From assembly GCA_964641715.1 (NCBI GenBank), contig CAZXMB010000018.1, positions 1-24,480 on the forward strand: 24,480 nt of DNA. The letters are read 5' to 3'. The position numbers and the translations under genes were made by a program. Below the pieces are notes generated by a model, which worked only from the letters and a program-made list of their open reading frames with translations, had not been told where the DNA came from and ran no database searches. This DNA comes from CAZXMB01 sp964641715 (GTDB lineage: Bacteria; Desulfobacterota; BSN033; UBA1163). This document shows positions 1-7,559 of the stretch, piece by piece. The stretch's first letter is position 1, and every line of letters starts with the position of its first letter.

Positions 1-452
1 ATCATCCCATCATCATCCGTTCTCCCTTCGGTGAGATTCCCATCAATGTCAAGGATATAGGGTATGTTTCGGCGAGGTCTATCCTCCTGAGAGCTGGGCT
101 CAAATAGTGGATCTTCGAAAACGACGTTCTTCGTATCCTGAGGTTGTGATGGAGATGAGCTTGGCGGTGGGGCTTCTTCCTCCTCAACGGATTCCTCCAT
201 GATCCTCAATCGCAATTTGGCTGGCGTTCCTTTCTTTTTAAAGCGATGTCTCTGCTCGGTGGCACCAGACTCCTGTTTTTCTCCTTTATCTGGAATGAAG
301 ACCACATCTCCCGGGTAGAGGACATTGGGGTCTTTGCGCTTCTCTTTTAACTTGGCATTCTTCGGATGATTCCAGACTTTCTCCCAGAAGAGCCCATACC
401 TGGCTGAAATGCTTGAAAGACAATCTCCCTGTTTGACTTTGTATTCGGGCAT
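1..452 (-). CDS. LysM-domain protein, paralogue of the one at 1596-2303 (partial, C-terminus outside window)
   Basis: I translated this region by hand from the ATG at 452-450; the frame stays open for 150 codons to the window edge. It begins MPEYKVKQGDCLSSIS, a LysM fold start (a peptidoglycan or chitin glycan-binding module), and continues with WNHPKNAKLKEKRKDPN and PGDVVFIPDK. This matches the neighbour at 1596-2303 over the whole LysM region (shared pattern WNHxxNxxLKxxRK, PGDxVFIPDK, ESGxTExRHRFK). After an acidic and Pro/Ser-rich linker (about residues 85-110) it enters a second module, IPYILDIDGNLTEGRTDDDG, also found in that neighbour and, more remotely, at the VgrG C-terminus. The gene starts 19 bases after the stop of the putative protease. 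A role as cargo adaptor, partner or immunity-type protein for that protease is inference. By analogy with its paralogue, the missing part may hold a peptidoglycan-binding domain. Confidence 0.82.
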   Translation of the reverse strand, partial: MPEYKVKQGDCLSSISARYGLFWEKVWNHPKNAKLKEKRKDPNVLYPGDVVFIPDKGEKQESGATEQRHRFKKKGTPAKLRLRIMEESVEEEEAPPPSSSPSQPQDTKNVVFEDPLFEPSSQEDRPRRNIPYILDIDGNLTEGRTDDDGM

Positions 453-471
453 GTATTTTCTCTTCTTTTCT

Positions 472-1578
472 TTATTGTCCCTCTAAACGCCGCCTCCAAG
501 CCTCCAGACATCTCCTCTGTAAAGCGGTCTGTTCAAAATCGACGGGCCATAGAGGAATAAAGTGAATGGCGTCTTCCGCGCTGGGCCAATCCCCCTGGCC
601 ATAGCCCATATCCTCGAAAGACCGGCGCAGAGTAGGTTTAAAGAGATTGTAAGCATCACCCAGACGCTCGGCCCCCTGAAGACAGTGGTCGAAAAGAGAA
701 ACAGCGCCTCCTCCTCTGAATCTGACCAGATAGGGGCGTTCCATCGTATCTCCCGGGCCGAGATGGCCCCAGGTTTCAGCCTGGGGTTTTGTTCGGGCAA
801 GAGACTGCTGAAAACGCTGGGCAAAAGGAGAAGTATCGGGTTGATAAGGATGTTGGTCGTCGCCAGCGGTCGAGCAAGCGAAAAAGATCCACCGGATATC
901 ATCTGCGAGAAATTCCTGAATCCGGTCTACGAATGAGTCGATCTGTCCGTTCGTCAATTCGCCTCCGAGATGGATCTTATTGCTAAATCCATGATGGACG
1001 GATGCAATGATGTTAATGGGACCGAACAAACGGCCGACGCTGATGATGAAATTCGCCACCTCATCCACACTCTCCCGCATGGCCCCGGGGTTAAGGATAT
1101 TGTCAATGGCGTCGAGTTCACTGTGGAGGCTTTGGCCCCGATTCTGAAACGTGCTCATATCGGGCATGGTCCCGATCAAGACAGGATGCTCTTCCCGATT
1201 GACGGCAGAGGCATGGTCTTCTTTGACTGCCTCTAATCTTTCACGCCTCTGATCATCCGTTCTTCCTTCTTCCCACCACCATGCCGCAAGTTCCACCTGA
1301 TGGTTGTGAAAGAATCGGCTGAGTAGCCGCTGGTAGCACCAGAGACAGCCTCCACTTCTGCCCCCGTTTTCCGCAATATTACCGATTAAACGGGTGACGT
1401 GGTGCTCAGGATTCTGGTCGTAGAGGACAACTATATTGCGAAGATGGAAGGTGTTCGTTGATTCTGGAGCAGCCAGAAAATTTAAGAGGTTGCCCCATCT
1501 GTTGCTACTGAACGTGCTTGCCCGATAAAGAGGATCGGGCAACTCACTTCCTGCTGATTCAGCGGGTTCATCGACCAT
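472..1578 (-). CDS. Putative caspase-fold (clan CD) cysteine protease, candidate T6SS cargo effector
   Basis: 368 aa, with no family I can name with certainty. The visible signature is that of clan CD cysteine proteases (caspase, CHAT and DUF4347-type). A hydrophobic strand ends in His-Gly (NIIASVHHGFSN, His195/His196, Gly197), and about 39 residues later a second hydrophobic strand ends in Ala-Cys (IRWIFFACSTAG, Cys235). A later block, WGHLGPGDTMERPYLVRF (270-287), fits the loop and strand that follow the catalytic Cys in such proteins. No signal peptide or membrane segment is visible, so it would be cytosolic or delivered. It sits between two LysM paralogues, directly downstream of vgrG and PAAR, the usual place for T6SS effectors. 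The start at 1578 is 17 bases after the upstream stop, with a purine-rich GGAAGGAAA site. The protease call rests on motif pattern only; a catalytically dead structural relative is possible. A CxxC (78-81) may be incidental. Confidence 0.55.
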   Translation of the reverse strand: MVDEPAESAGSELPDPLYRASTFSSNRWGNLLNFLAAPESTNTFHLRNIVVLYDQNPEHHVTRLIGNIAENGGRSGGCLWCYQRLLSRFFHNHQVELAAWWWEEGRTDDQRRERLEAVKEDHASAVNREEHPVLIGTMPDMSTFQNRGQSLHSELDAIDNILNPGAMRESVDEVANFIISVGRLFGPINIIASVHHGFSNKIHLGGELTNGQIDSFVDRIQEFLADDIRWIFFACSTAGDDQHPYQPDTSPFAQRFQQSLARTKPQAETWGHLGPGDTMERPYLVRFRGGGAVSLFDHCLQGAERLGDAYNLFKPTLRRSFEDMGYGQGDWPSAEDAIHFIPLWPVDFEQTALQRRCLEAWRRRLEGQ

Positions 1579-1595
1579 TAATACTTTTCCTTCCC

Positions 1596-2303
1596 TTAAA
1601 TTTGATTGAGGTCTTTAAGCTTCTCCCGGGTTTCTGGATTGGCTTCTCCAGTCGGCTGAAGATTATTTAAACTTTGAAAAGTCCTCAAGGCAGACTGCAT
1701 CTGAGGTCCGGAGGTGGGCGCTATTCCTCGCCGGACATATCCGAGATTGTGTAACCTTCCTTGAATTCCTGAGTCCTCATCCTCCGGATCAAGGTGCCCG
1801 ATCAGGACCTGGATCGGACGGCCGAATATGGTTAGGATGGCCCGATCCGCATCCAGCGGCACATTTTCTACACGGAGGATGCCTTCGCTCTCGGTTTCAC
1901 CCTCAATCGTCCGGTTTCCAATCGATAAAGTATAAGGGATCGGCCTTTGTGGTTTCCGGGTGTTTAAATGGATTGGTCGCGTGGCAGGAATAATTTGAAG
2001 CACAAGAGTTTGTGATGGGATCTTCACCTTAAAACGGTGCCGGGTTTCCGTACCTCCTGATTCCTCTTTCAGGCGTTTATCAGGGATAAAGACCCAGTCT
2101 CCGGGAAGAAGGATGTTTTGATTTTTTCGCCTGGTTTTTAGATCCCCATTGGCGGAATGATTCCAGATCGTTTCTGGAAGGTGGCCATTCTTTTTAGCAA
2201 GGCTCCCGATGGTCTCTCCCTGACGGATGCAATGCCACTTCCCATCTGTGGCAGAGCCTTTTTGAACAGGTCCTTTTGCTTGAGGATTCGCCAGGGGATT
2301 CAT
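1596..2303 (-). CDS. LysM and peptidoglycan-binding (PG_binding_1-like) protein of the VgrG/PAAR module
   Basis: 235 aa in three parts. Residues about 22-75 form a LysM domain (WHCIRQGETIGSLAKKNG, IWNH, LLPGDWVFIPDK). Residues about 85-165 form a small predicted beta-domain (PYTLSIGNRTIEGETESEG, then RVENVP). Residues about 175-232 form a helical peptidoglycan-binding-like domain (RLHNLGYVRRG, QSALRTFQSLNNL, TGEANPETREKLKDL). There is no signal peptide, so it is made in the cytosol; any contact with peptidoglycan would need export, for example riding on the T6SS spike. It starts 8 bases after the PAAR stop and ends 17 bases before the putative protease. Such proteins recur next to VgrG/PAAR genes in environmental T6SS loci, but I know of no proven function. 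Adaptor or chaperone for the adjacent cargo is inference. Confidence 0.85.
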   Translation of the reverse strand: MNPLANPQAKGPVQKGSATDGKWHCIRQGETIGSLAKKNGHLPETIWNHSANGDLKTRRKNQNILLPGDWVFIPDKRLKEESGGTETRHRFKVKIPSQTLVLQIIPATRPIHLNTRKPQRPIPYTLSIGNRTIEGETESEGILRVENVPLDADRAILTIFGRPIQVLIGHLDPEDEDSGIQGRLHNLGYVRRGIAPTSGPQMQSALRTFQSLNNLQPTGEANPETREKLKDLNQI

Positions 2304-2311
2304 TCCTTACC

Positions 2312-2668
2312 CTATCCTCCAATCAATACCGTGCGGGTGGCTGCCAATTTGGAGTCGCCCAGAAAAGCGCCACAGGCAGCCATATCCACAATCCAGCGGG
2401 CGGCAGGCAAAAAGTTGATCATCACTGTGGCACTTCCCTTGACGATTGGAACAGAGGGAGGTGTCGAAGGCGGCGGGCCTGCCTGAGGCGGATGGGCGAT
2501 ACCGGCAGACAGTGCGCCAGTACAGGTTACAAAATCTCCAACCACTGCGGCCGGAAGATATTCGATCAGGACCGTCGGAGCTCGGCCCGGCATGGGTGGG
2601 CCAATGATGCCACTCGGCACAATCTGATCGTGCGTGATGGGATCACCTACTCTTGCTGCAGGAAACAT
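2312..2668 (-). CDS. PAAR-domain spike-tip protein
   Basis: 118 aa. The N-terminus MFPAARVGDPITHD is the classic PAAR opening. Two further PAAR-like units follow (YLPAAVVGDFVTCTG and NFLPAARWIVDMAACGA), with a Pro-rich loop between. PAAR proteins cap the VgrG trimer as a sharp cone stabilised by a bound metal. His13, Cys49, His59 and Cys99 are candidate metal ligands. There is no C-terminal toxin extension, so cargo would have to be a separate polypeptide, consistent with the genes that follow. The gene begins 11 bases after the vgrG stop, and its AGGAGG ribosome site overlaps that stop codon, implying translational coupling. Confidence 0.93.
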   Translation of the reverse strand: MFPAARVGDPITHDQIVPSGIIGPPMPGRAPTVLIEYLPAAVVGDFVTCTGALSAGIAHPPQAGPPPSTPPSVPIVKGSATVMINFLPAARWIVDMAACGAFLGDSKLAATRTVLIGG

Positions 2669-2679
2669 ATCGATCCTCC

Positions 2680-4917
2680 TTATGCCTTCTCCCAGGCGTC
2701 TTTATCTAAATTTGGAAAGGTAATTTTACATGTCCCGGGATCAATGCCTTCGACCCTTGCAAAACCCTTCTCATCCAAGGTTCCCTCTGCAACGGTTTTC
2801 CCGTCGGGCAGGGTCACCTTGTACCGCTCGCCTGGAACGGGATTATCCTCCTCGTCAACCAGTTCAATCTCGATCCAGGACTTCTTTTCCTCATTCGCCT
2901 TATGCCGTTCCTCACCTGGAGAGGCGCTTGCGGCCATCGCAGGCTCTGCTGGAGGTGCCGGAGGCACAAGGGCAGCAGAGGCCGGTGCTACCGGCGGACC
3001 ACTGCCACTATTGATATTGACCAGAGGACTTCCCTGGATAAAGATCGCCGCCGGAGTGAGAACAATACTGCTTCCCCCTACCTTGAGTTCGATACCGGTC
3101 ATCCCTTCGATCTTTACATTCATGCCTTTTAAATGGTAGGTCGCTGTCACATTTTCGCTATGATTCGCATTAAAGCTCTCAATCATATTGCCCGTGACTT
3201 TGAGAGAGGAAGAACCCGTTACCTCCTCGGCCTTCTTTCCGCCTACTTTCAGGTTGTAATCACTCTTGACCTCCCGAAACTCGCTCTTTTCGACCATCAC
3301 ATGCTTATCGAATTCGATCTTCTCCTTCAGATCCCTCTTGACAACGAGATTCCGGTCGTTGCCGACCAGCTCCCTGCGATCGTTCTTCACACGGATATCA
3401 ACATCTTTCTCCGCATGGATGAAGAGCTGTTCCTCGCCTTTTTTATCTTCAAACCGGATTTCATTGAAGCCATCTCCTCCGATGGAGCTGTTTGTCTTGA
3501 TCGTGCTCTTTGTCTTCTCGTCGGGAAGGGTGTAAGGGGGCATATGATCCCCATTGTAGACCCTGCCTGTAATCAGAGGCTGGTCGGGATCCCCTTCGAG
3601 GAAGTCGACAATCACCTCCTGTCCGATTCTCGGCGTGAAGATGGACCCGTACTGGCCACCCGCAAAGATGCTTGCGACCCTGATCCAGCAGGAGGACTTG
3701 TCGTCCTTCTTCCCCTCCCTGTCCCAGTGGAATTGAACCTTGATCCGGCCATACTTATCCGTGTAGATCTCTTCATCCTTCGGTCCTACGACTACAGCAG
3801 TCTGAATTCCTTTGACTACGGGCCTGGGGGTTTTTCTCTCCGGCCTGAAGACGACAGAGGAGGGAATGGAGATAAAATCATTCGAATAGCTAAACTTCTC
3901 TTTGGGATCAGCCAGTTCCTGGAGCGCCTGGGGTTGTTGGCCTTCATGGCAAACTTCCGCAATAAGATATTCCTGATTGAAACTTTTACGCTCATGGTCA
4001 ATCAATTTGAATTTGAACCCAGGGATGAAGCGGGGAGAGGTGCTCTTGCCCGCGGCCTTCTCTTTAAAGGTCATGGACTCCTCGAGGCGTACCTTGGTCA
4101 GACCTTTTCCCCGGCCCTCTTCAATATACCTCCCCGGGTAGTCATAGATCTCCAATTTGGAATACGACTTATCCTGCTCCTTGGTCGTCAGATCAAGAGT
4201 GGGCTTCTCAAAATTAAAGTCCCTTCGTGTCATCTTTCCGGAAAAGACCTTTTGAGAGAAGGCCAAATCGTAGACATACTCCCGGTCCGGCACCATCCCG
4301 ATGGTGGGATTGAAGGTGATCTCCTTTTCTCCCTCGATCGTCTGATAGGCGATCGTGCTGTCACCGAAAACGAGCACATGTTTATCCTTGGCATGTTCGA
4401 AGAAATAGAAGATCCCTTCCTCCTCGCAAAGGCGCGAGATAAAATCGAGGTCGGTCTCACGATACTGAACGCAGTACTCCCGCTCCGGATATTTACCCTG
4501 GAGCCGGAAATTGAAACGGTCACCCGTGATACCGCCGTCCTGGAGAACCTGCCTGATGATGTCCTCGACTTTTTTATTCTGGAAGATCCGGCAATCCTGC
4601 TCGAGGGAGAGAAGCCAGAGGGAAGGGATAACCTCCGCCTCATAGAAATAGAAACGGCCCTTGCTTCCATTCTGGATAAATTGACGGAGAATGCCGTGAA
4701 GGTAGCGATCGTTCTCCTCCCCGAGCAGGGTGAGGAGGGCCTCTTTTCCAACCACCTCGTCGAAGTTGATCTCCTCTTCGGAAACCAGGGAGACGTGGAG
4801 CTCAAAGGGCGAGGAGATGCGCTCCACCAGTTTAAATGCCTTCACCGATGTCACATAGGATACCCCCAACACCTCGAATAGAAATCTGGACTCGTGGGCG
4901 GTCTGCTTCGGTGCCAT
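2680..4917 (-). CDS. vgrG: Type VI secretion tip protein VgrG (TssI) with C-terminal beta-domain extension
   Basis: 745 aa. VgrG forms the trimeric spike at the end of the Hcp tube (gp27-gp5 fusion). The N-terminal gp27-like part (about 1-370) shows REYCVQYRETDLDFISRLCEEEG-type sequence, seen here as YRETDLDFISRLCEEEGIFY. The gp5 OB-fold follows (YTDKYGRIKVQFHWDREGK, then FTPRIGQEVIVDFLEGDPDQ). The repetitive beta-helix needle comes next (about 490-635, with ELVGNDRNLVVKRDLKE and similar units). An Ala/Pro-rich linker (about 638-675) leads to a 70-residue terminal domain (676-745: IEIELVDEEDNPVPGERYKV, then GTLDEKGFARVEGIDPGTC). This resembles a carboxypeptidase-regulatory or transthyretin-like beta-sandwich and is absent from minimal VgrGs, so it probably docks cargo (inference). 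The start is 2 bases after the clpV stop, with GGAGG overlapping that stop. Confidence 0.96.
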   Translation of the reverse strand: MAPKQTAHESRFLFEVLGVSYVTSVKAFKLVERISSPFELHVSLVSEEEINFDEVVGKEALLTLLGEENDRYLHGILRQFIQNGSKGRFYFYEAEVIPSLWLLSLEQDCRIFQNKKVEDIIRQVLQDGGITGDRFNFRLQGKYPEREYCVQYRETDLDFISRLCEEEGIFYFFEHAKDKHVLVFGDSTIAYQTIEGEKEITFNPTIGMVPDREYVYDLAFSQKVFSGKMTRRDFNFEKPTLDLTTKEQDKSYSKLEIYDYPGRYIEEGRGKGLTKVRLEESMTFKEKAAGKSTSPRFIPGFKFKLIDHERKSFNQEYLIAEVCHEGQQPQALQELADPKEKFSYSNDFISIPSSVVFRPERKTPRPVVKGIQTAVVVGPKDEEIYTDKYGRIKVQFHWDREGKKDDKSSCWIRVASIFAGGQYGSIFTPRIGQEVIVDFLEGDPDQPLITGRVYNGDHMPPYTLPDEKTKSTIKTNSSIGGDGFNEIRFEDKKGEEQLFIHAEKDVDIRVKNDRRELVGNDRNLVVKRDLKEKIEFDKHVMVEKSEFREVKSDYNLKVGGKKAEEVTGSSSLKVTGNMIESFNANHSENVTATYHLKGMNVKIEGMTGIELKVGGSSIVLTPAAIFIQGSPLVNINSGSGPPVAPASAALVPPAPPAEPAMAASASPGEERHKANEEKKSWIEIELVDEEDNPVPGERYKVTLPDGKTVAEGTLDEKGFARVEGIDPGTCKITFPNLDKDAWEKA

Positions 4918-4919
4918 CT

Positions 4920-7547
4920 TTAACCTCCGAAATCAACCTTGAAGGAACCGTCTTCAGCCATCTTCAAATGGATCTCCGAGAGCATGGCCCCTTCGCTCAG
5001 GCGTCCGAGGATCTCACGGGACATATGAGGAAGGATGGTTCCGTTCAAGATGTGATCGATATTTCTCGCTCCAGTTTCAACCTCTGTACAGCGTCCTGAG
5101 ATCCGGTCAATGACTTCCGGAGAGGTGATCAATTTGATCTTGTGGCTTTCCGCCATTCGCCTGGCCAGCCTATCGAGTTTGAGTCCCACAATCTCCCGGA
5201 TGAATTTGGGATCGAGGGTGTAGAAGGGAACGACGGTCATCCGGGCGAGCAGCGCGGGCTTGAAGTGGTGGCTCAGGATGGGACGGATGGCCGTAGTTAC
5301 TGTTTCGATGGAAGGTCTTGTTCCGGAGGAGCAGAGCTGGGTGATCACATCAGATGCGAGGTTACTTGTTAAAAAGAGGACCGTGTTTTTGAAATCGATC
5401 ACCCGGCCTTCTCCATCGGAGAGCATGCCCTTATCAAAGACCTGATAGAAGAGGTTCATCACATCGATGTGGGCCTTTTCGCATTCGTCGATCAGGACCA
5501 CGGAGTAAGGCCGCTGGCGAACAGCCTCGGTGAGGATCCCCCCTTCCCCGTATCCCACATAACCCGGAGGCGAGCCGATCAGGCGGCTCACCGTATGGGA
5601 CTCCTGAAACTCGCTCATGTTGATCGTGACCAGGTATTGATCTCCGCCGAAGAGGAGATCGGCAATGGCCAGTCCAGTCTCTGTCTTTCCCACACCGCTC
5701 GGTCCGACCAGGAGGAAGACACCGAGGGGCTGCTGGGGATCTTTCAGACCTGCCTTTGCAGCCTTGATCACCTGCGTGATGATCGCCAGGGCCTCATCCT
5801 GTCCTTTGATCCTCAGCTTGAGGTTGTCCTCGAGACCGAGGATGTTTTTGGCCTCGTCCCGAAGGACTTTTCCCAGTGGAATCCCTGTCCAGTCTGAGAC
5901 GACTTTGGCCACCCCATCCGGATCGACCTCTGTCTTGATCAGAAGGGAATCCTTCTGCAGAACTGAAAGCTCGAGAGAGACCTCATCGATTCTCTTTTTC
6001 ACTTCGGAAAGCTTCTCTTCAGAACTCCCCTGAGTTTTTAATTCATAGAGTTGCTTTCGGAGGTCAATGAGATGTTGGGCAAGCTCCTTCTCCTTGAGCC
6101 ATCGCTCCTGAAGTTGCACCACCTCCTGTTTCAAGGCATGGACCTTCTCCTCTAACTCCTGAGGTCGGGTGCGATCGATTTCAAGGCCGTGAAGCTGATC
6201 CCGCTCGAGGGCCTTCTTCTCCCGTTCGAGGGCCTGAATCGTGCGTTCCTTATCTTCGAGGATATCGGGTTTGGCGGTCAGATGGATTTTGACCCGTGCC
6301 GCACTTGTGTCAAGGAGATCCACTGCCTTATCCGGTAGCTGCCGGCCGGAGATGTAACGGCTGGAGAGATCAGCGGCCGCCACAATGGCGTCATCCCGGA
6401 CGACCACGCCGTGGGCCTCCTCATATTTGCTCTTCAATCCTCTAAGGATCAGGATCGCGGTCTCCACCGAGGGTTCATCCAGTTTCACCAGCTGGAACCG
6501 CCGGGCAAGGGCTGCATCCTTCTCAAAATATTTCTTATATTCCGACCAGGTGGTGGCGGCAATCGTCCGGAGCTCACCTCGTGCCAGGGCGGGTTTTAAG
6601 AGATTGGCCGCATCGCTTCCACCGGTTGGGCCTCCTGCTCCGATCAGGGTATGGGCCTCATCGATAAAGAGAATGATCGGTTTGGGAGAGGCCTTGATCT
6701 CATTGATGACAGACTTGAGCCGATTTTCAAACTCGCCTTTGACTCCTGCGCCGGCTTGAAGGAGCCCCATATCCAACCCTAAGATGGTCACCCCTTTGAG
6801 AATATCAGGGACATCTCCCTCCACGACCCTCAGGGCCAGGCCTTCCACTACAGCCGTCTTTCCCACTCCTGCCTCACCCACGGCAATGGGATTGTTCTTC
6901 CTTCTACGGGCCAGGATATCGATCATCTGATGGATCTCCCGGTCCCGGCCAAAAACCGGATCAATCTCTCCGGAGGCGGCCTTCTTTGTAAAATCGACAC
7001 AGAAACGGGCCAGTGCGGTGCCTTCTCCAGGAGGACCTGCCTCCCGAACCTGCCTCTCAGCAAGAGAGGGTTGCTCGATCGAACTCTTCAAAATATTTCC
7101 GAATTGAGAAAGAAGGGCTTCCCGGCTGATGGAGCGGAGAAGATCCACAAACCGGCCTGACGAAAACTGGACAGGTTTGGCCAGAAAGGCCAGAAGGAGG
7201 GCTCCTGACCGGATTCGATTCTCTTCGAGATCAACCGAAGAGATCAGCCAGGCATCCTGGAACCATTCCAGGAGGAGCAGAGAGAAGACGGGCTTGGCCG
7301 CATTGCCTGCCCGGAATTCCTCAATCGTCTGATCAATGGCCTTCTTCACCTTTCCCGCATCGAGATCGAACTGCCGGAGGATAAGCGGGAGATCGGATTG
7401 AGGTTCTTCGAGAAGTTTGGTCAGATGATGTTCGATGGTCACTTCGTAATGGGCGCGTGAGACACAGAGACCTGCAGCTCCTTCCAGTGCCCGCGTGCAA
7501 TAAGGATTCAGACGATTTAAGAGAGTTTTAATGTCAACGGTAATCAT
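4920..7547 (-). CDS. clpV: T6SS sheath-recycling AAA+ ATPase ClpV (TssH)
   Basis: 875 aa, a normal ClpV length. It is a hexameric unfoldase that disassembles the contracted TssB/TssC sheath. Domain order: N-domain with Clp-N-like repeats (1-160); AAA1 with Walker A GEAGVGKT (224-231), Walker B ILFIDEAH (292-299) and Arg-finger region ALARRFQ (347-351); middle coiled-coil domain (about 430-540); AAA2 with Walker A GPSGVGKT (615-622), Walker B VVLIDE (683-688) and the pore and substrate region GSPPGYVGYGEGG; and a small C-terminal domain. All catalytic motifs are intact. The GSPPGYVGYGEGG sequence and position between tssG and vgrG separate it from housekeeping ClpB. An AAGGAG site overlapping the tssG stop supports the ATG at 7547. 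Confidence 0.97.
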   Translation of the reverse strand: MITVDIKTLLNRLNPYCTRALEGAAGLCVSRAHYEVTIEHHLTKLLEEPQSDLPLILRQFDLDAGKVKKAIDQTIEEFRAGNAAKPVFSLLLLEWFQDAWLISSVDLEENRIRSGALLLAFLAKPVQFSSGRFVDLLRSISREALLSQFGNILKSSIEQPSLAERQVREAGPPGEGTALARFCVDFTKKAASGEIDPVFGRDREIHQMIDILARRRKNNPIAVGEAGVGKTAVVEGLALRVVEGDVPDILKGVTILGLDMGLLQAGAGVKGEFENRLKSVINEIKASPKPIILFIDEAHTLIGAGGPTGGSDAANLLKPALARGELRTIAATTWSEYKKYFEKDAALARRFQLVKLDEPSVETAILILRGLKSKYEEAHGVVVRDDAIVAAADLSSRYISGRQLPDKAVDLLDTSAARVKIHLTAKPDILEDKERTIQALEREKKALERDQLHGLEIDRTRPQELEEKVHALKQEVVQLQERWLKEKELAQHLIDLRKQLYELKTQGSSEEKLSEVKKRIDEVSLELSVLQKDSLLIKTEVDPDGVAKVVSDWTGIPLGKVLRDEAKNILGLEDNLKLRIKGQDEALAIITQVIKAAKAGLKDPQQPLGVFLLVGPSGVGKTETGLAIADLLFGGDQYLVTINMSEFQESHTVSRLIGSPPGYVGYGEGGILTEAVRQRPYSVVLIDECEKAHIDVMNLFYQVFDKGMLSDGEGRVIDFKNTVLFLTSNLASDVITQLCSSGTRPSIETVTTAIRPILSHHFKPALLARMTVVPFYTLDPKFIREIVGLKLDRLARRMAESHKIKLITSPEVIDRISGRCTEVETGARNIDHILNGTILPHMSREILGRLSEGAMLSEIHLKMAEDGSFKVDFGG

Positions 7548-7559
7548 CGATTTGGCTCC

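Noticed and set aside
1..1578. Toxin-immunity pair (protease with the partial LysM protein as immunity)
   Set aside because: Kept only as a weak possibility. Immunity proteins are usually unrelated to the structural genes around them, while this one is a paralogue of the LysM protein upstream.
3133..4881. Long plus-strand open frame (582 codons) opposite vgrG
   Set aside because: It is the antisense shadow of the vgrG frame. No recognisable domain, and the minus strand encodes an unmistakable VgrG.
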